61,462 nt of DNA from DATFYM01 sp035315065 (GTDB lineage Bacteria; Acidobacteriota; Terriglobia; UBA7540). Shown here in pieces: positions 42,719 through 51,300 of the stretch. Each line of letters opens with the position of its first letter. Positions within the stretch are counted from its first letter, which is position 1. The DNA lies in assembly GCA_035315065.1 (NCBI GenBank), contig DATFYM010000050.1, positions 1 to 61,462 of the forward strand. Direction: 5' to 3'. The notes under the pieces were generated by a model that saw only the letters and a program-made list of their open reading frames with translations, did not search any database and was not told where the DNA came from. A program made the translations under genes and the position numbers.

Positions 42719-42916
42719 TTGGCTGAAGTAAGACTTCAGGAAGGTGAGTCGTTGGAGAATGCGTTGCGCCGGTTCAAGCGCAAGGTTCAGCAGGAAGACA
42801 TCATCAAAGAAATCAAGAAGCACTCCTTCTATTTGAAGCCGGGCGAGAAGAAGCGGGTGAAGCAGGCTCTGGCCCGGAAGCGGCTTCGCAAGAAGACGCG
42901 GCACGAACCGGAGTAG
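42719..42916 (+). CDS. rpsU: 30S ribosomal protein S21
   Basis: I place the start at the TTG at 42719, which yields the family N-terminus AEVRLQEGESLENALRRFKR, with GGGGGTG upstream; a GTG nine bases earlier is the alternative. EIKKHSFYLKPGEKKRVKQA and a basic tail RKRLRKKTR follow. Shortly downstream of tRNA-Phe. Binds near the 16S 3' end and assists initiation. Confidence 0.92.
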   Translation: MAEVRLQEGESLENALRRFKRKVQQEDIIKEIKKHSFYLKPGEKKRVKQALARKRLRKKTRHEPE

Positions 42917-42956
42917 TCCGGTTGTACCGGCGGTTTTCGCCCCTCACTCCCAGCAA

Positions 42957-43046
42957 GCGGGGTTCGGGATTCGGGGATCGGGATTCGCAGAGGAAGATTG
43001 GGGTGCGGGGATTTGTTCTGTGAACCCGGATTCCGAATCCCGAACC
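42957..43046. repeat. Word hairpin, GGGTTCGGGATTCGGG family
   Basis: Left arm CGGGGTTCGGGATTCGGGGA plus TCGGGATTCGC; right arm CGGATTCCGAATCCCGAACC plus CCGC. It lies between rpsU and mtaB and ends 14 bases before the mtaB start, so mtaB lacks a normal leader with a clear ribosome-binding site. Confidence 0.88.
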
Positions 43047-43059
43047 CCGCTTGAGAGTC

Positions 43060-44439
43060 ATGGCGCGCTTTCATTTGCGCAATTTCGGATGCCGGGCCAG
43101 TCAGGCCGACGGCGCGGCGTTGAAGCGGCAACTGCTGGACGCCGGCCTGGAAGAAGCGGAGACTGCGGCGCAGAGCGACGTCGCGGTGCTCAACACTTGC
43201 ACGGTTACGGCTACGGCGGACGCCGAAGTGCGCCAGTTGATCCGCCGCATCCACCGCACGAACCCCACTTGCCGAATCCTGGTTACCGGGTGTTACGCCC
43301 AGCGCGCTCCGGCGGAGATGGCCGGATTGGAGGGCGTCGCGTGGGTAGTAGGAAACTCCCACAAGCATGCCATCGCAGAGGTTTTGGCAGGGATTGGGCC
43401 TGGCCTGCCCGACGCTGGCGGTCCTGGCCATGACCAGAGGCTAGGGCAGGCTCTGCCCCGTCCGGACTTGCTGGAGGCTCCGTCCCATGGTCCTGGCGCG
43501 CAGGTGCTGGTGGGGGAAATCTCCGATCAGTTCCACTTCGCCCCCGCTTTACCCGACGACCGTACCCGCCCTACGCTGAAAGTGCAGGACGGTTGCAATG
43601 CCCGCTGCTCGTTCTGCATCATCCCCGACGTGCGCGGGCAAAGCCGCAGCCTGGAGCCGGCGCAGGCGATCGAGCAGGTGCGTGCTCTCGACGCGCACGG
43701 GTTCAAAGAAGTCGTGCTCTCCGGCATCAACCTGGGAAGCTATGGCCGCGACCTCGACCGCCGGATTACCTTCCTGGGTCTACTGGAAAAGATCCTGGCG
43801 GAGACCTCGATTGCGCGCCTCCGCATCAGTTCCATCGAGCCGATGGATGTCAGCCACGACCTCATCCGCCTGGCGGCCCGTGATTCGAGGCTGGCCGACC
43901 ACTTTCATGTTCCTTTGCAGAGCGGGTGCGATCGTATCCTGCGGGCGATGAACCGGCGCTACTGGACCAGCCAGTATTCCGAGCGCATTCATGCCATCCG
44001 CGCGGCGCTTCCGCACGCGGCTATCGGCGCGGACGTGATGGTGGGATTTCCTGGGGAGACGGCAGCGGACCATGCGGCTAGCCTGCGTTTTATCGAGTCG
44101 CTACCGCTGACCTACGTCCACGTCTTTCCTTATTCGCGGCGGCCGGGCACGCCGGCGGCCGACCGTCCTGCCCAGGTGGAGGGAAGCATCGCTCACGAAC
44201 GGGGCCGCGAGATCCGCGCTGCCATAGAGGAGAAACGGCAAGCCTTCCTCGCCACCCAAATCGGCCGGTCGCTGGCGGCGCTGACGCTCGACGACGACGT
44301 GGACGGCGCCCCCGCCGCGCTCACCAGCAACTACCTGAAGGTCGCCCTCCCCGGGACTAACGTGGGTCCCAATACGCTTCTCTCGGTAGGAATTGGCCGC
44401 GTTGCCGGCGGCCTTCTCTACGGTTATCCCGAAACCTGA
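43060..44439 (+). CDS. mtaB: tRNA-t6A37 methylthiotransferase MtaB
   Basis: Adds a methylthio group to t6A37 of tRNAs decoding ANN codons. From the ATG at 43060: the N-terminal UPF0004 domain with cysteines in FGCRASQAD, LNTCTVTATAD and VTGCYAQRAP binds one 4Fe-4S cluster; the radical-SAM motif is CNARCSFCIIP; PLQSGCDRILRAMNR and GFPGET follow, and a TRAM-like C-terminus. An insertion of about 30 residues between NSHKH and QVLVGEI (roughly 43393-43500) is Gly/Pro/Leu rich and contains a GGGCAGGCTCTGCCC palindrome. Confidence 0.92.
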   Translation: MARFHLRNFGCRASQADGAALKRQLLDAGLEEAETAAQSDVAVLNTCTVTATADAEVRQLIRRIHRTNPTCRILVTGCYAQRAPAEMAGLEGVAWVVGNSHKHAIAEVLAGIGPGLPDAGGPGHDQRLGQALPRPDLLEAPSHGPGAQVLVGEISDQFHFAPALPDDRTRPTLKVQDGCNARCSFCIIPDVRGQSRSLEPAQAIEQVRALDAHGFKEVVLSGINLGSYGRDLDRRITFLGLLEKILAETSIARLRISSIEPMDVSHDLIRLAARDSRLADHFHVPLQSGCDRILRAMNRRYWTSQYSERIHAIRAALPHAAIGADVMVGFPGETAADHAASLRFIESLPLTYVHVFPYSRRPGTPAADRPAQVEGSIAHERGREIRAAIEEKRQAFLATQIGRSLAALTLDDDVDGAPAALTSNYLKVALPGTNVGPNTLLSVGIGRVAGGLLYGYPET

Positions 44440-44443
44440 AGCC

Positions 44444-44695
44444 TCAGTTGTAGTGCGCGGAATTCACGTCGGCGAAGCTCGCCCACTCTTCCGGCAGTTC
44501 GTCGAGCGGGAACACCGCTGAGGCCTCGCACACCGGGACGCAAGCCCCACAGTCGATACAGTTGATCGGGTCAACATAGAGCTGCGGCGCTTCCTCGAAC
44601 CCAGCCTCATCCTTGCGAGGGTGGATGCAATCGACCGGGCAAACTTCCACACATTTCTCGTCCTTGGTGCATTGTGAGGTGATGACGTAAGCCAT
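44444..44695 (-). CDS. Ferredoxin with two Fe-S cluster sites
   Basis: 83 residues. Cysteines at 9, 15, 19, 23 and 46, 49, 52, 56 give two clusters: CTKDEKCVEVCPVDC and CIDCGACVPVC. The longer first spacing resembles FdxA-type seven- or eight-iron ferredoxins. Cytoplasmic electron carrier; convergent with mtaB, whose radical-SAM chemistry needs a low-potential donor, though a direct link is only suggestive. Confidence 0.92.
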   Translation of the reverse strand: MAYVITSQCTKDEKCVEVCPVDCIHPRKDEAGFEEAPQLYVDPINCIDCGACVPVCEASAVFPLDELPEEWASFADVNSAHYN

Positions 44696-44857
44696 TTGAG
44701 TCTGTCACTCCTTTACGTTACAAGTGAATATCGGCCATTCGGGCCATTTACCTTAATGGGATCACACGCTACGGCCCAGAGTCATGATCTCAAACGCCGG
44801 TCGCAGTTGCAGTGATAGCCATCACAATCGCAACGAGGGGAGGACAAGACACACAAA

Positions 44858-44997
44858 GAATTGACGATTGCAGATTGCCGATTGACGATTAGAAGAGAAC
44901 GTAGGCGAGCCGCGCGGCCCTTAAATAGGCCATCCACAATCGTCACTGGGCCTTTCTTCCAATCGGCAATCGGCAATCGTCAATTCTTCAAAGGGGC
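44858..44997. repeat. Word hairpin, GATTGACGATTGCC family
   Basis: Left arm AAGAATTGACGATTGCAGAT plus TGCCGATTGACGATTAG; right arm CCAATCGGCAATCGGCAATC plus GTCAATTCTT. An inner GGCCC/GGGCC piece lies between. Nothing else is seen in the 350-base gap between the ferredoxin and the gluconate-dehydrogenase subunit genes. Confidence 0.88.
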
Positions 44998-45047
44998 TAA
45001 GGTGTGGTTATCGATGGCCATTGTCAAGAATCGAGGGTTACAGCACG

Positions 45048-45734
45048 CTAATGGTGCCCTTCAGGGTGCTGGCAGCCGGGGTAGCTGTCCCACATCACCT
45101 GGTCGGTCCAGCCGAGTTCCCTTATGCCCGCCTCTGAGGAATAGTAGGCTCCGGAGACCCAGGTCTTCATGTTCTCAAAGTGGTCGCGGAGGGTCAGGTG
45201 GACCTCCTCGGCGCCTTCTTTGGACGGCACAGGAGAGGACGAGTCGCCGCTGTTCTCCTGGCCGGACTTTTCGGTGGAGGCCGTGGTCAGGATCGCGTTC
45301 TGCTGGTCTTCGGTGAGGTCCTTGAAGGGCTGGCGGTGCCGGTTGATCGCTTCCGCCTCGAAGGCGCTGAGGAAAGCGAGAAACTTCTTCTGATTCTCCT
45401 GCGTGTCGACGGTCAGCAGCAAGTCGATGAACCGATTCACCTGCGCGGCAGTCGACCCGGGGACAATGCGTTCCGCGAGCACGGTCAAGGTTTCGTTCTG
45501 GTGGGGATCGAGAAACTCCGGCGTCCAATCCGCGGTCGCCGCTTTCTCTTTCGCCACGGCCAGCGTCGATTCGCTGGTCAGGTGCTTGTGGATCGGATGC
45601 GCCGCCACGACGCCAGGTATTGCCATGCCCGCTCCCACCGCACCCGCCAACCGCTGCACCATCTGCCGCCGATTCATACCCGCGCGCGGTGCCGCCGAAT
45701 TATTCAGAACGGGTAGTTCCATCTTATTTTGCAT
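45048..45734 (-). CDS. Gluconate 2-dehydrogenase subunit 3-like, Tat-exported
   Basis: 229 residues from the ATG at 45734. A twin-arginine signal, MNRRQMVQRLAG, precedes AVGAGMAIPGVVAA. The body has FLDPHQNETLTVLAERIVPG and VNRFIDLLLTVD, the gamma-subunit fold that chaperones and co-exports the flavoprotein subunit. It is divergent from the GMC oxidoreductase gene. The C-terminus has SGAYYSSEAGIRELGW, as in the family. Confidence 0.88.
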   Translation of the reverse strand: MQNKMELPVLNNSAAPRAGMNRRQMVQRLAGAVGAGMAIPGVVAAHPIHKHLTSESTLAVAKEKAATADWTPEFLDPHQNETLTVLAERIVPGSTAAQVNRFIDLLLTVDTQENQKKFLAFLSAFEAEAINRHRQPFKDLTEDQQNAILTTASTEKSGQENSGDSSSPVPSKEGAEEVHLTLRDHFENMKTWVSGAYYSSEAGIRELGWTDQVMWDSYPGCQHPEGHH

Positions 45735-45805
45735 CAGGCCCACTCTCCCACGAGATTGAATGGCGATCTTACCATTGGCCCTCGGCCCGAACAAGTCGTG
45801 AGCGA

Positions 45806-45900
45806 AAGAGCTCTCAGCTCTCAGCCCTCAGCTTTCAGCCACAAAGCGGAACACGGCTTGTTTGCTGATAGCTGATGCCTGACCGCTGAGAGCTTCTCCG
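45806..45900. repeat. Word hairpin, GAGCTCTCAGCTCTCAGC family
   Basis: Left arm GAGCTCTCAGCTCTCAGCCC plus TCAGCTTTCAGCC; right arm GCTGATAGCTGATGCCTGAC plus CGCTGAGAGC. It lies in the divergent promoter region of the two gluconate-dehydrogenase-like genes. Same family at 58230-58320 and in the 28.6-30.2 kb region. Confidence 0.85.
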
Positions 45901-45974
45901 CTTCGCTGCGGGAAGTGTTTTGTTGGATCGACGAAATTCGTATAATCTGTGGATTCTCTCCTGAAAGGGGCAAC

Positions 45975-47660
45975 ATGGCGGACCAATCGAAGCAGCAATT
46001 CGACGTAATCGTCGTCGGCTCCGGCGCCTCGGGCGGCTGGGCGGCGAAGCGCCTGGCGGAAGCGGGGCTCAAGGTGGCATTGGTGGATAACGGCCGCAAG
46101 CAGTCCGACGCCAACTTCACCGAGCACATGCCGTCGTTCCAGCTCAAGTACCGCGACCAGGCGTCGGAGGTCATCCGGCGCACGCGGCCCGTGCAGAGAG
46201 ACTGCTACGCCTGCATGGAATACAACTACGACTGGTTCGCTAACGACCTGGACGAGCCTTACAGCACTCCCAAGGATATGCCGTTCAGTTGGCAAGGACG
46301 GCTGCGCATCACGGGCGGTCGCACCAACGTTTGGGGACGCCAGAGCTACCGGTTGAGCGACCTCGACTTCAAAGCCGCCTCACACGACGGCTACGGCGAA
46401 GACTGGCCGCTCAGCTACAGCGACCTGGCCACCTACTACGACATCGTGGAGGAGTACGTCGGGATCACCGGCATTCCGGAGGGCGTCTACGAGCTGCCGG
46501 ACGGCAAGTTCCATCCTCCCATGGGACTTACGTGCGCCGAGACGTTGCTACGCAGCCGGGTGAAGGAAAAATTCGGCCGGACCGTCACGCTGGGCCGCTC
46601 CGCTAACATCACCAAGTCGATCAATGGACGCGCCCCGTGCCATTACTGCGGTCCGTGCGAGCGCGGCTGCGTCACCCACTCCTACTTCAATTCGGCCTTC
46701 ACCACGGTGGCGGACGCGCTGGCCTCAGGCAATTGCACCCACATTCCCAACGCCATGGTCTACCAGGTGTTGATGGATGCGGACCGCAACCGCGCCACCG
46801 GCGTGCTCTACATCGACCGCATCACGCGCCAACCCCAAGAGGTCCGGGCACGCGTGGTGGTGCTGTGCGCGCAGGCGCTCGAGTCGGTGCGGGTCCTGTT
46901 CAATTCCGCCAACCCGCAACACCCCGCCGGCCTCGGCAACTCCAGCGGCGCGCTGGGCCACTACTTGATGGATCACATCACCGGCGGCGACGCCAGCGGC
47001 GAGTTGCCGGAGATCACTGGCAAGCCCAGCTTCAACGGCCCCAACCGCCCCGACGGCATCTACGTGGTCCGCTTCCGCAACACCCACGATGGACCGCGCT
47101 CCCAGAAGTTCATTCGCGGATACGGCTTCCAAGGCGGCGGCGACGTTGGGTTCAACTGGCGCGCGCCGGGCTTTGGCGCGGCTTACAAGAAGGCCCTGCT
47201 CGATCCCGTCACCCGCATCGACCTGGGCGGATTCGGCGAGTGCCTGGCGCGCTGGGAGAACTACGTGGAGATCGACCGCAACCGCGTCGACGCCTACGGC
47301 ATTCCTGTGCTCAACATCCACATGACCTACGGCGAAAATGAAATGGCCATGGTGAAGGATATGGCCGATTCGGCGGCGGAAATGCTGGAGGCGGCAGGCG
47401 CCAAGAACGTCCACGCGACGGCGCGGCCCTCTGCGCCCGGCTGGGCCATCCACGAGGTGGGCATTGCGCGCATGGGCAACGATCCCAAAAAATCCGTCCT
47501 CAACCAATTCCAGCAATCGCACGACGTCAAGAACCTGTTCGTCTGCGACGGCGCCGGCTACACGTCCACGGCCTGCCAGAATCCGACGCTGACCATCATG
47601 GCCCTTTGCGTAAGGTCGATGGATTACCTGATGCGGGAGATGAAGGCGGGGAACGTGTGA
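45975..47660 (+). CDS. GMC-family FAD oxidoreductase (gluconate dehydrogenase-like)
   Basis: 561 residues from the ATG at 45975 behind AAAGGGG. FAD site VIVVGSGASGGWAAKRLAEA at residues ~12-31; GRTNVWGRQSYR; a cysteine-rich CHYCGPCERGC segment near 220 that could hold metal; and the C-terminal active-site region GWAIHEVGIARMG with TACQNPTLTIMALC. It oxidises a sugar or sugar acid at C2/C3. It has no own signal and probably leaves the cell with the Tat-exported partner. Confidence 0.9.
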   Translation: MADQSKQQFDVIVVGSGASGGWAAKRLAEAGLKVALVDNGRKQSDANFTEHMPSFQLKYRDQASEVIRRTRPVQRDCYACMEYNYDWFANDLDEPYSTPKDMPFSWQGRLRITGGRTNVWGRQSYRLSDLDFKAASHDGYGEDWPLSYSDLATYYDIVEEYVGITGIPEGVYELPDGKFHPPMGLTCAETLLRSRVKEKFGRTVTLGRSANITKSINGRAPCHYCGPCERGCVTHSYFNSAFTTVADALASGNCTHIPNAMVYQVLMDADRNRATGVLYIDRITRQPQEVRARVVVLCAQALESVRVLFNSANPQHPAGLGNSSGALGHYLMDHITGGDASGELPEITGKPSFNGPNRPDGIYVVRFRNTHDGPRSQKFIRGYGFQGGGDVGFNWRAPGFGAAYKKALLDPVTRIDLGGFGECLARWENYVEIDRNRVDAYGIPVLNIHMTYGENEMAMVKDMADSAAEMLEAAGAKNVHATARPSAPGWAIHEVGIARMGNDPKKSVLNQFQQSHDVKNLFVCDGAGYTSTACQNPTLTIMALCVRSMDYLMREMKAGNV

Positions 47661-47714
47661 ACAAGCGGCGGCGATTGACCCGTGTTGAGTGAAGACAGTC
47701 GGCCGGAGGTAACG

Positions 47715-47942
47715 TCACCGCAATCGAAGATAATCCTCCGGTGTGAATCCGGCATCCTTAAGAATCCGTACCACCAAGCCGCGGCCCACGTCACAGCCGG
47801 TGTGCACCGGAACTGTGATCGCCAGGTTGCGCCCTTCGTGCCACAGGGTCAGATGGCTTCCAGACCGGTGATCCTCAACGAACCCTTGAGCCTTCAAGAA
47901 GCGGACCAGTTCGCGCGCCGTTACCTGCGGCATGCGGCTCAT
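47715..47942 (-). CDS. hicA: HicA toxin, module 2
   Basis: 75 residues: VTARELVRFLKAQGFVEDHR, GSHLTLWHEGRNLAITVPVH, RGLVVRILKDAGFTPEDYL. The catalytic His is in GSHL. Its start overlaps the hicB stop by four bases (ATGA). Distinct in sequence from module 1. Confidence 0.93.
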   Translation of the reverse strand: MSRMPQVTARELVRFLKAQGFVEDHRSGSHLTLWHEGRNLAITVPVHTGCDVGRGLVVRILKDAGFTPEDYLRLR

Positions 47943-48178
47943 TCGGGAACCGCCACGGTAAGTTCCTCGACGTGCACGAGGCGGTCATTTTGCGGGATCT
48001 GTTGGGCGTGGGCTAGCATGGAGGCCAGATGCTGTTCGACGGCCTCGCGAATATTGCGCTTGGTTTCCTCGATCGTTTTACCATTGCTGAAGCAGCCTGG
48101 GACGTTGGGGGTGTAGGCGAAATACCCTTCGTCCTCCGGCTCCTTCTCAATCACGATCTGAAAGGAGTAGAACTTCAT
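47939..48178 (-). CDS. hicB: HicB antitoxin, module 2
   Basis: 79 residues from the ATG at 48178: FYSFQIVIEKEPEDEGYFAY, TPNVPGCFSNGKTIEETKRN, IREAVEQHLASMLAHAQQIP. It has the RNase H-like HicB domain and no added DNA-binding domain. It is upstream of hicA, the same antitoxin-first order as module 1. Confidence 0.92.
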   Translation of the reverse strand: MKFYSFQIVIEKEPEDEGYFAYTPNVPGCFSNGKTIEETKRNIREAVEQHLASMLAHAQQIPQNDRLVHVEELTVAVPE

Positions 48179-48313
48179 AAGGTGCACCTTCGGCGCCGAG
48201 AAATGGTGCTCGCGAGGGGAGAATGACCACTTTCCCCGTCAACGCATATCTTACCCCAACTTGGTCACCAGGAACCTGCACTGCACGCTTCGGATTACAG
48301 CGTCTTCTTTTGA

Positions 48314-51300
48314 CTAATTCACGTTTAGTGTGAGCGTCACACTATGGCTCAGGGTGGCAGAGCCCGATCCCGTGCTGCCCGTCACCGTCAGCGTGTAGGT
48401 TCCGACGGGGGTTCCAGGGTTGGGCGTCCGACCGCCACCTCCACCGCCGCATCCTGCCACCGCCAGAGTCAGCGACAATCCCGCGGCGAGCAGCGCCATT
48501 GTGGACTGCCACGGGCTCACGCCGGGTTGGGTCCTATTCTCGATGACCCATGCCATCGCCGCAAGAATCAGGGCCAGCATCAATAGACTTGTCAGGCCTG
48601 GCGGTAGGGGCGGGACCAGCGGAAGGGGTCGAGATCGGGGCGCACTGATCGAAGCGGCGGTGGTCGTGACGGTGACGGTGACATTCGTTGCAGAACTCCC
48701 CGCCGTTAGCGGGTTCGGCGAAACCGTGCAGGTGGCTTCTGAGGGAGCCCCGGTACAGGTAAAGGTCACAGTCCCGGACAATCCCCCTTCGCCACCCACA
48801 CTCAACGTGTAGGTTGCGGGTTGACCGGGCACGACCCCGGCCGAGGTGGAAGAACGGGAGAGTGCGGCAAAAGTGAAATCCTGACCCGTCCCGCTGAGTG
48901 TGACACTTTGCGGACTGTCGACAGCATTGTCTGAGATGCTGAGGGCACCTGTCCGAGTCCCACCCGATGCCGGCTTGAATGTCACCGAGATCGCGCAGTT
49001 AGCACCCGCACTCACGCTGGCCCCGCAGGTGTTGGTCTGGGAGAAATCTCCGCTTGCCGTGATGCTGGAGACCGTCAGCGAGGCGTTGCCAGTGTTGGTC
49101 AGAGTGACGGTTTGCGCGGCGCTACTGGTTCCTGACATTCGGGCCGAGAAAGTGAGTGAGGAGGTCGACAAGCTCACAACGGGCCCCGTCCCGGTTCCGG
49201 TCAAAATAACTGTCTCAGGGCTATCAGAGGCGTTGTCAGTGAAACTCAGTGAGGCGCTACGGTTCCCTATCGCGGTCGGCGCGAACGTCACGGTGACCGT
49301 GCAGATGCCGTTGGGCGCGATCGTGGCTCCCGTGCAGGTGTCAGCGCTCTTGGCAAAATCGCTGCCATTCGCACCGCCCATCGTGACGGTCGAGATGGCG
49401 AGGTTGGCCGTGCCGGTGTTGGTGACGGTCTCCGATTGGGCAGTGCTCGTCGCGCTCAGGGGCTGACCGCCGAAACTCAGATCAAGGGCGGACAAGCTCA
49501 CCAGGGGCGTCGTCCCCGCTCCGCTCAAGGTCACTGTCTGCGGGCTGTTGGAGGCGTTGTCAGTGAAATTCAGCGCGGCGCTACGGCTCCCCGTCGCGGT
49601 TGGCGCGAACGTCACGCTGACCGTGCAGGTGCCGTTGGGCGCGACCGTGGCTCCCGTGCAGGTGTCGGCGCTCCTGCCAAAGTCGCTCGCATTCGTACCG
49701 CCCAGCGTGACCGTCGAGATGGTGAGGTTGGCCGTGCCGGCGTTGGTGACGGTCTCCGATTGGGCTGTGCTCGTCGCGCTCAGGGGCTGACTCCCGAAAC
49801 TCAAAACAGCCGCGGATAAGCTCACCACGGGCACCGTCCCCGCTCCGCTCAAGGTCACCGTCTGCGGGCTCTTGAAGGCGTTGTCGGTGAAACTTAGCGC
49901 GGCACTGCGGCTCCCCGTCGCGGACGGCGCGAACGTCACGGTGACCGTGCAGGTGCCGTTGGGCGCGATCGTGGCTCCCGTGCAGGTGTCGGCGCTCTTG
50001 GCAAAATCGCTGCCATTCGCACCGCCCATCGTGACCGTCGAGATGGTGAGGTTGGCCGTGCCGGTGTTAGTGACGGTTTCCGATTGGGCGCTGCTCGTCG
50101 TGCTCAGGGGCTGACTGCCAAAACTTAGACCAGCCGCCGACAAGCTCACCAGAGGCGCCGTCACAGCTCCGCTCAAGGTCACCGTCTGCGGGCTGTTGGA
50201 GGCGTTGTCGCTGAAAGTCAGCGCGGCACTGCGGCTCCCCGTCGCGGACGGCGCGAATGTCACGCTGACCGTGCACGCGCCGTTGGGCAAGATCGTGGCT
50301 CCCGTGCAGGTGTCGGCGCTCTTGGCAAAGTCGCCCGTATTCGTACCGCCCAGCGTGACCGTCGAAATGATGAGGTTGGCCGTGCCGGTGTTGGTGACGG
50401 TCTCCGATTGGGCGGCGTTCGTCGGGCTGGCAAGCTGAGTGCCGAAACTTAAACCCGAAGCGGAAAAGCTCACGAGGGGCGCTGTCCCCGTTCCGCTCAA
50501 AGCGACTGTCTGCGGGCTGTTGGAGGCGTTGTCGGTGAAATTCAGGGCGGCGCTACGGCTCCCCGTCGCGGTCGGCGCGAATGTCACGCTGACCGTGCAG
50601 GTGCCGTTGGGCGCGACCGTGGCTCCCGTGCACGTGTCGGCGCTCTTGGCAAAGTCGCCGGCATTCGTACCGCCCAGCGTGACCGTCGAGATGATGAGGT
50701 TGGCCGTGCCGGTGTCAGTAACGGTCTCCGATTGGGCAGTGCCCGTCGTGTTCGTGAGCTGACTGCCGAAACTTAAACCCGAAGCGGATAAGCTGACCAC
50801 GGGCGCGGTCCCGGTTCCGCTTAAAGCCACCGTCTGCGGGCTGTTGGAGGCGTTGTCGGTAAAATTCAGTGCGGCGCTACGGCTCCCGGTCGCGGTCGGC
50901 GTGAACGTCACGCTGACCGTGCAGGTGGCGTTGGGCGTGAGCGTGGCTCCCGTGCAGGTGTCGGCGCTCGTGGCAAAGTCGCCGGCATTACTACCGCCAA
51001 TCGTAACCGTGGAGATGGTAAGGTTGGTCGTGCCAGTATCGGTCACCGTCACGCTCTGCGCGGCGCCGCTGGTAATGAGGGACTGGGGTGGAAATGCGAG
51101 GCTGGGAGGCGAAAAGGTCGCCAAGCCGGAAACGAAGTTGGCCACCAGGTTCGAGGCATTGACAGTCCCGATTCCAGTGGCGAAGTCCCAACCGGTCGCG
51201 GCGCCGAACGCCGGTTGGTAGTCGCCGCTAGTGTTAATCGCCTGGGAAGCGCACGTCGCGCCCGTTCCCCCGCCTCCGCTGAGGACGCATTGCGGCAGGG

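Noticed and set aside
48900..51220. Long open frames on the plus strand opposite the S53 repeat stalk
   Set aside because: They repeat with the same 324-base period and are mirror products of the biased codon use in the anchor domains; no independent family or ribosome-binding site.
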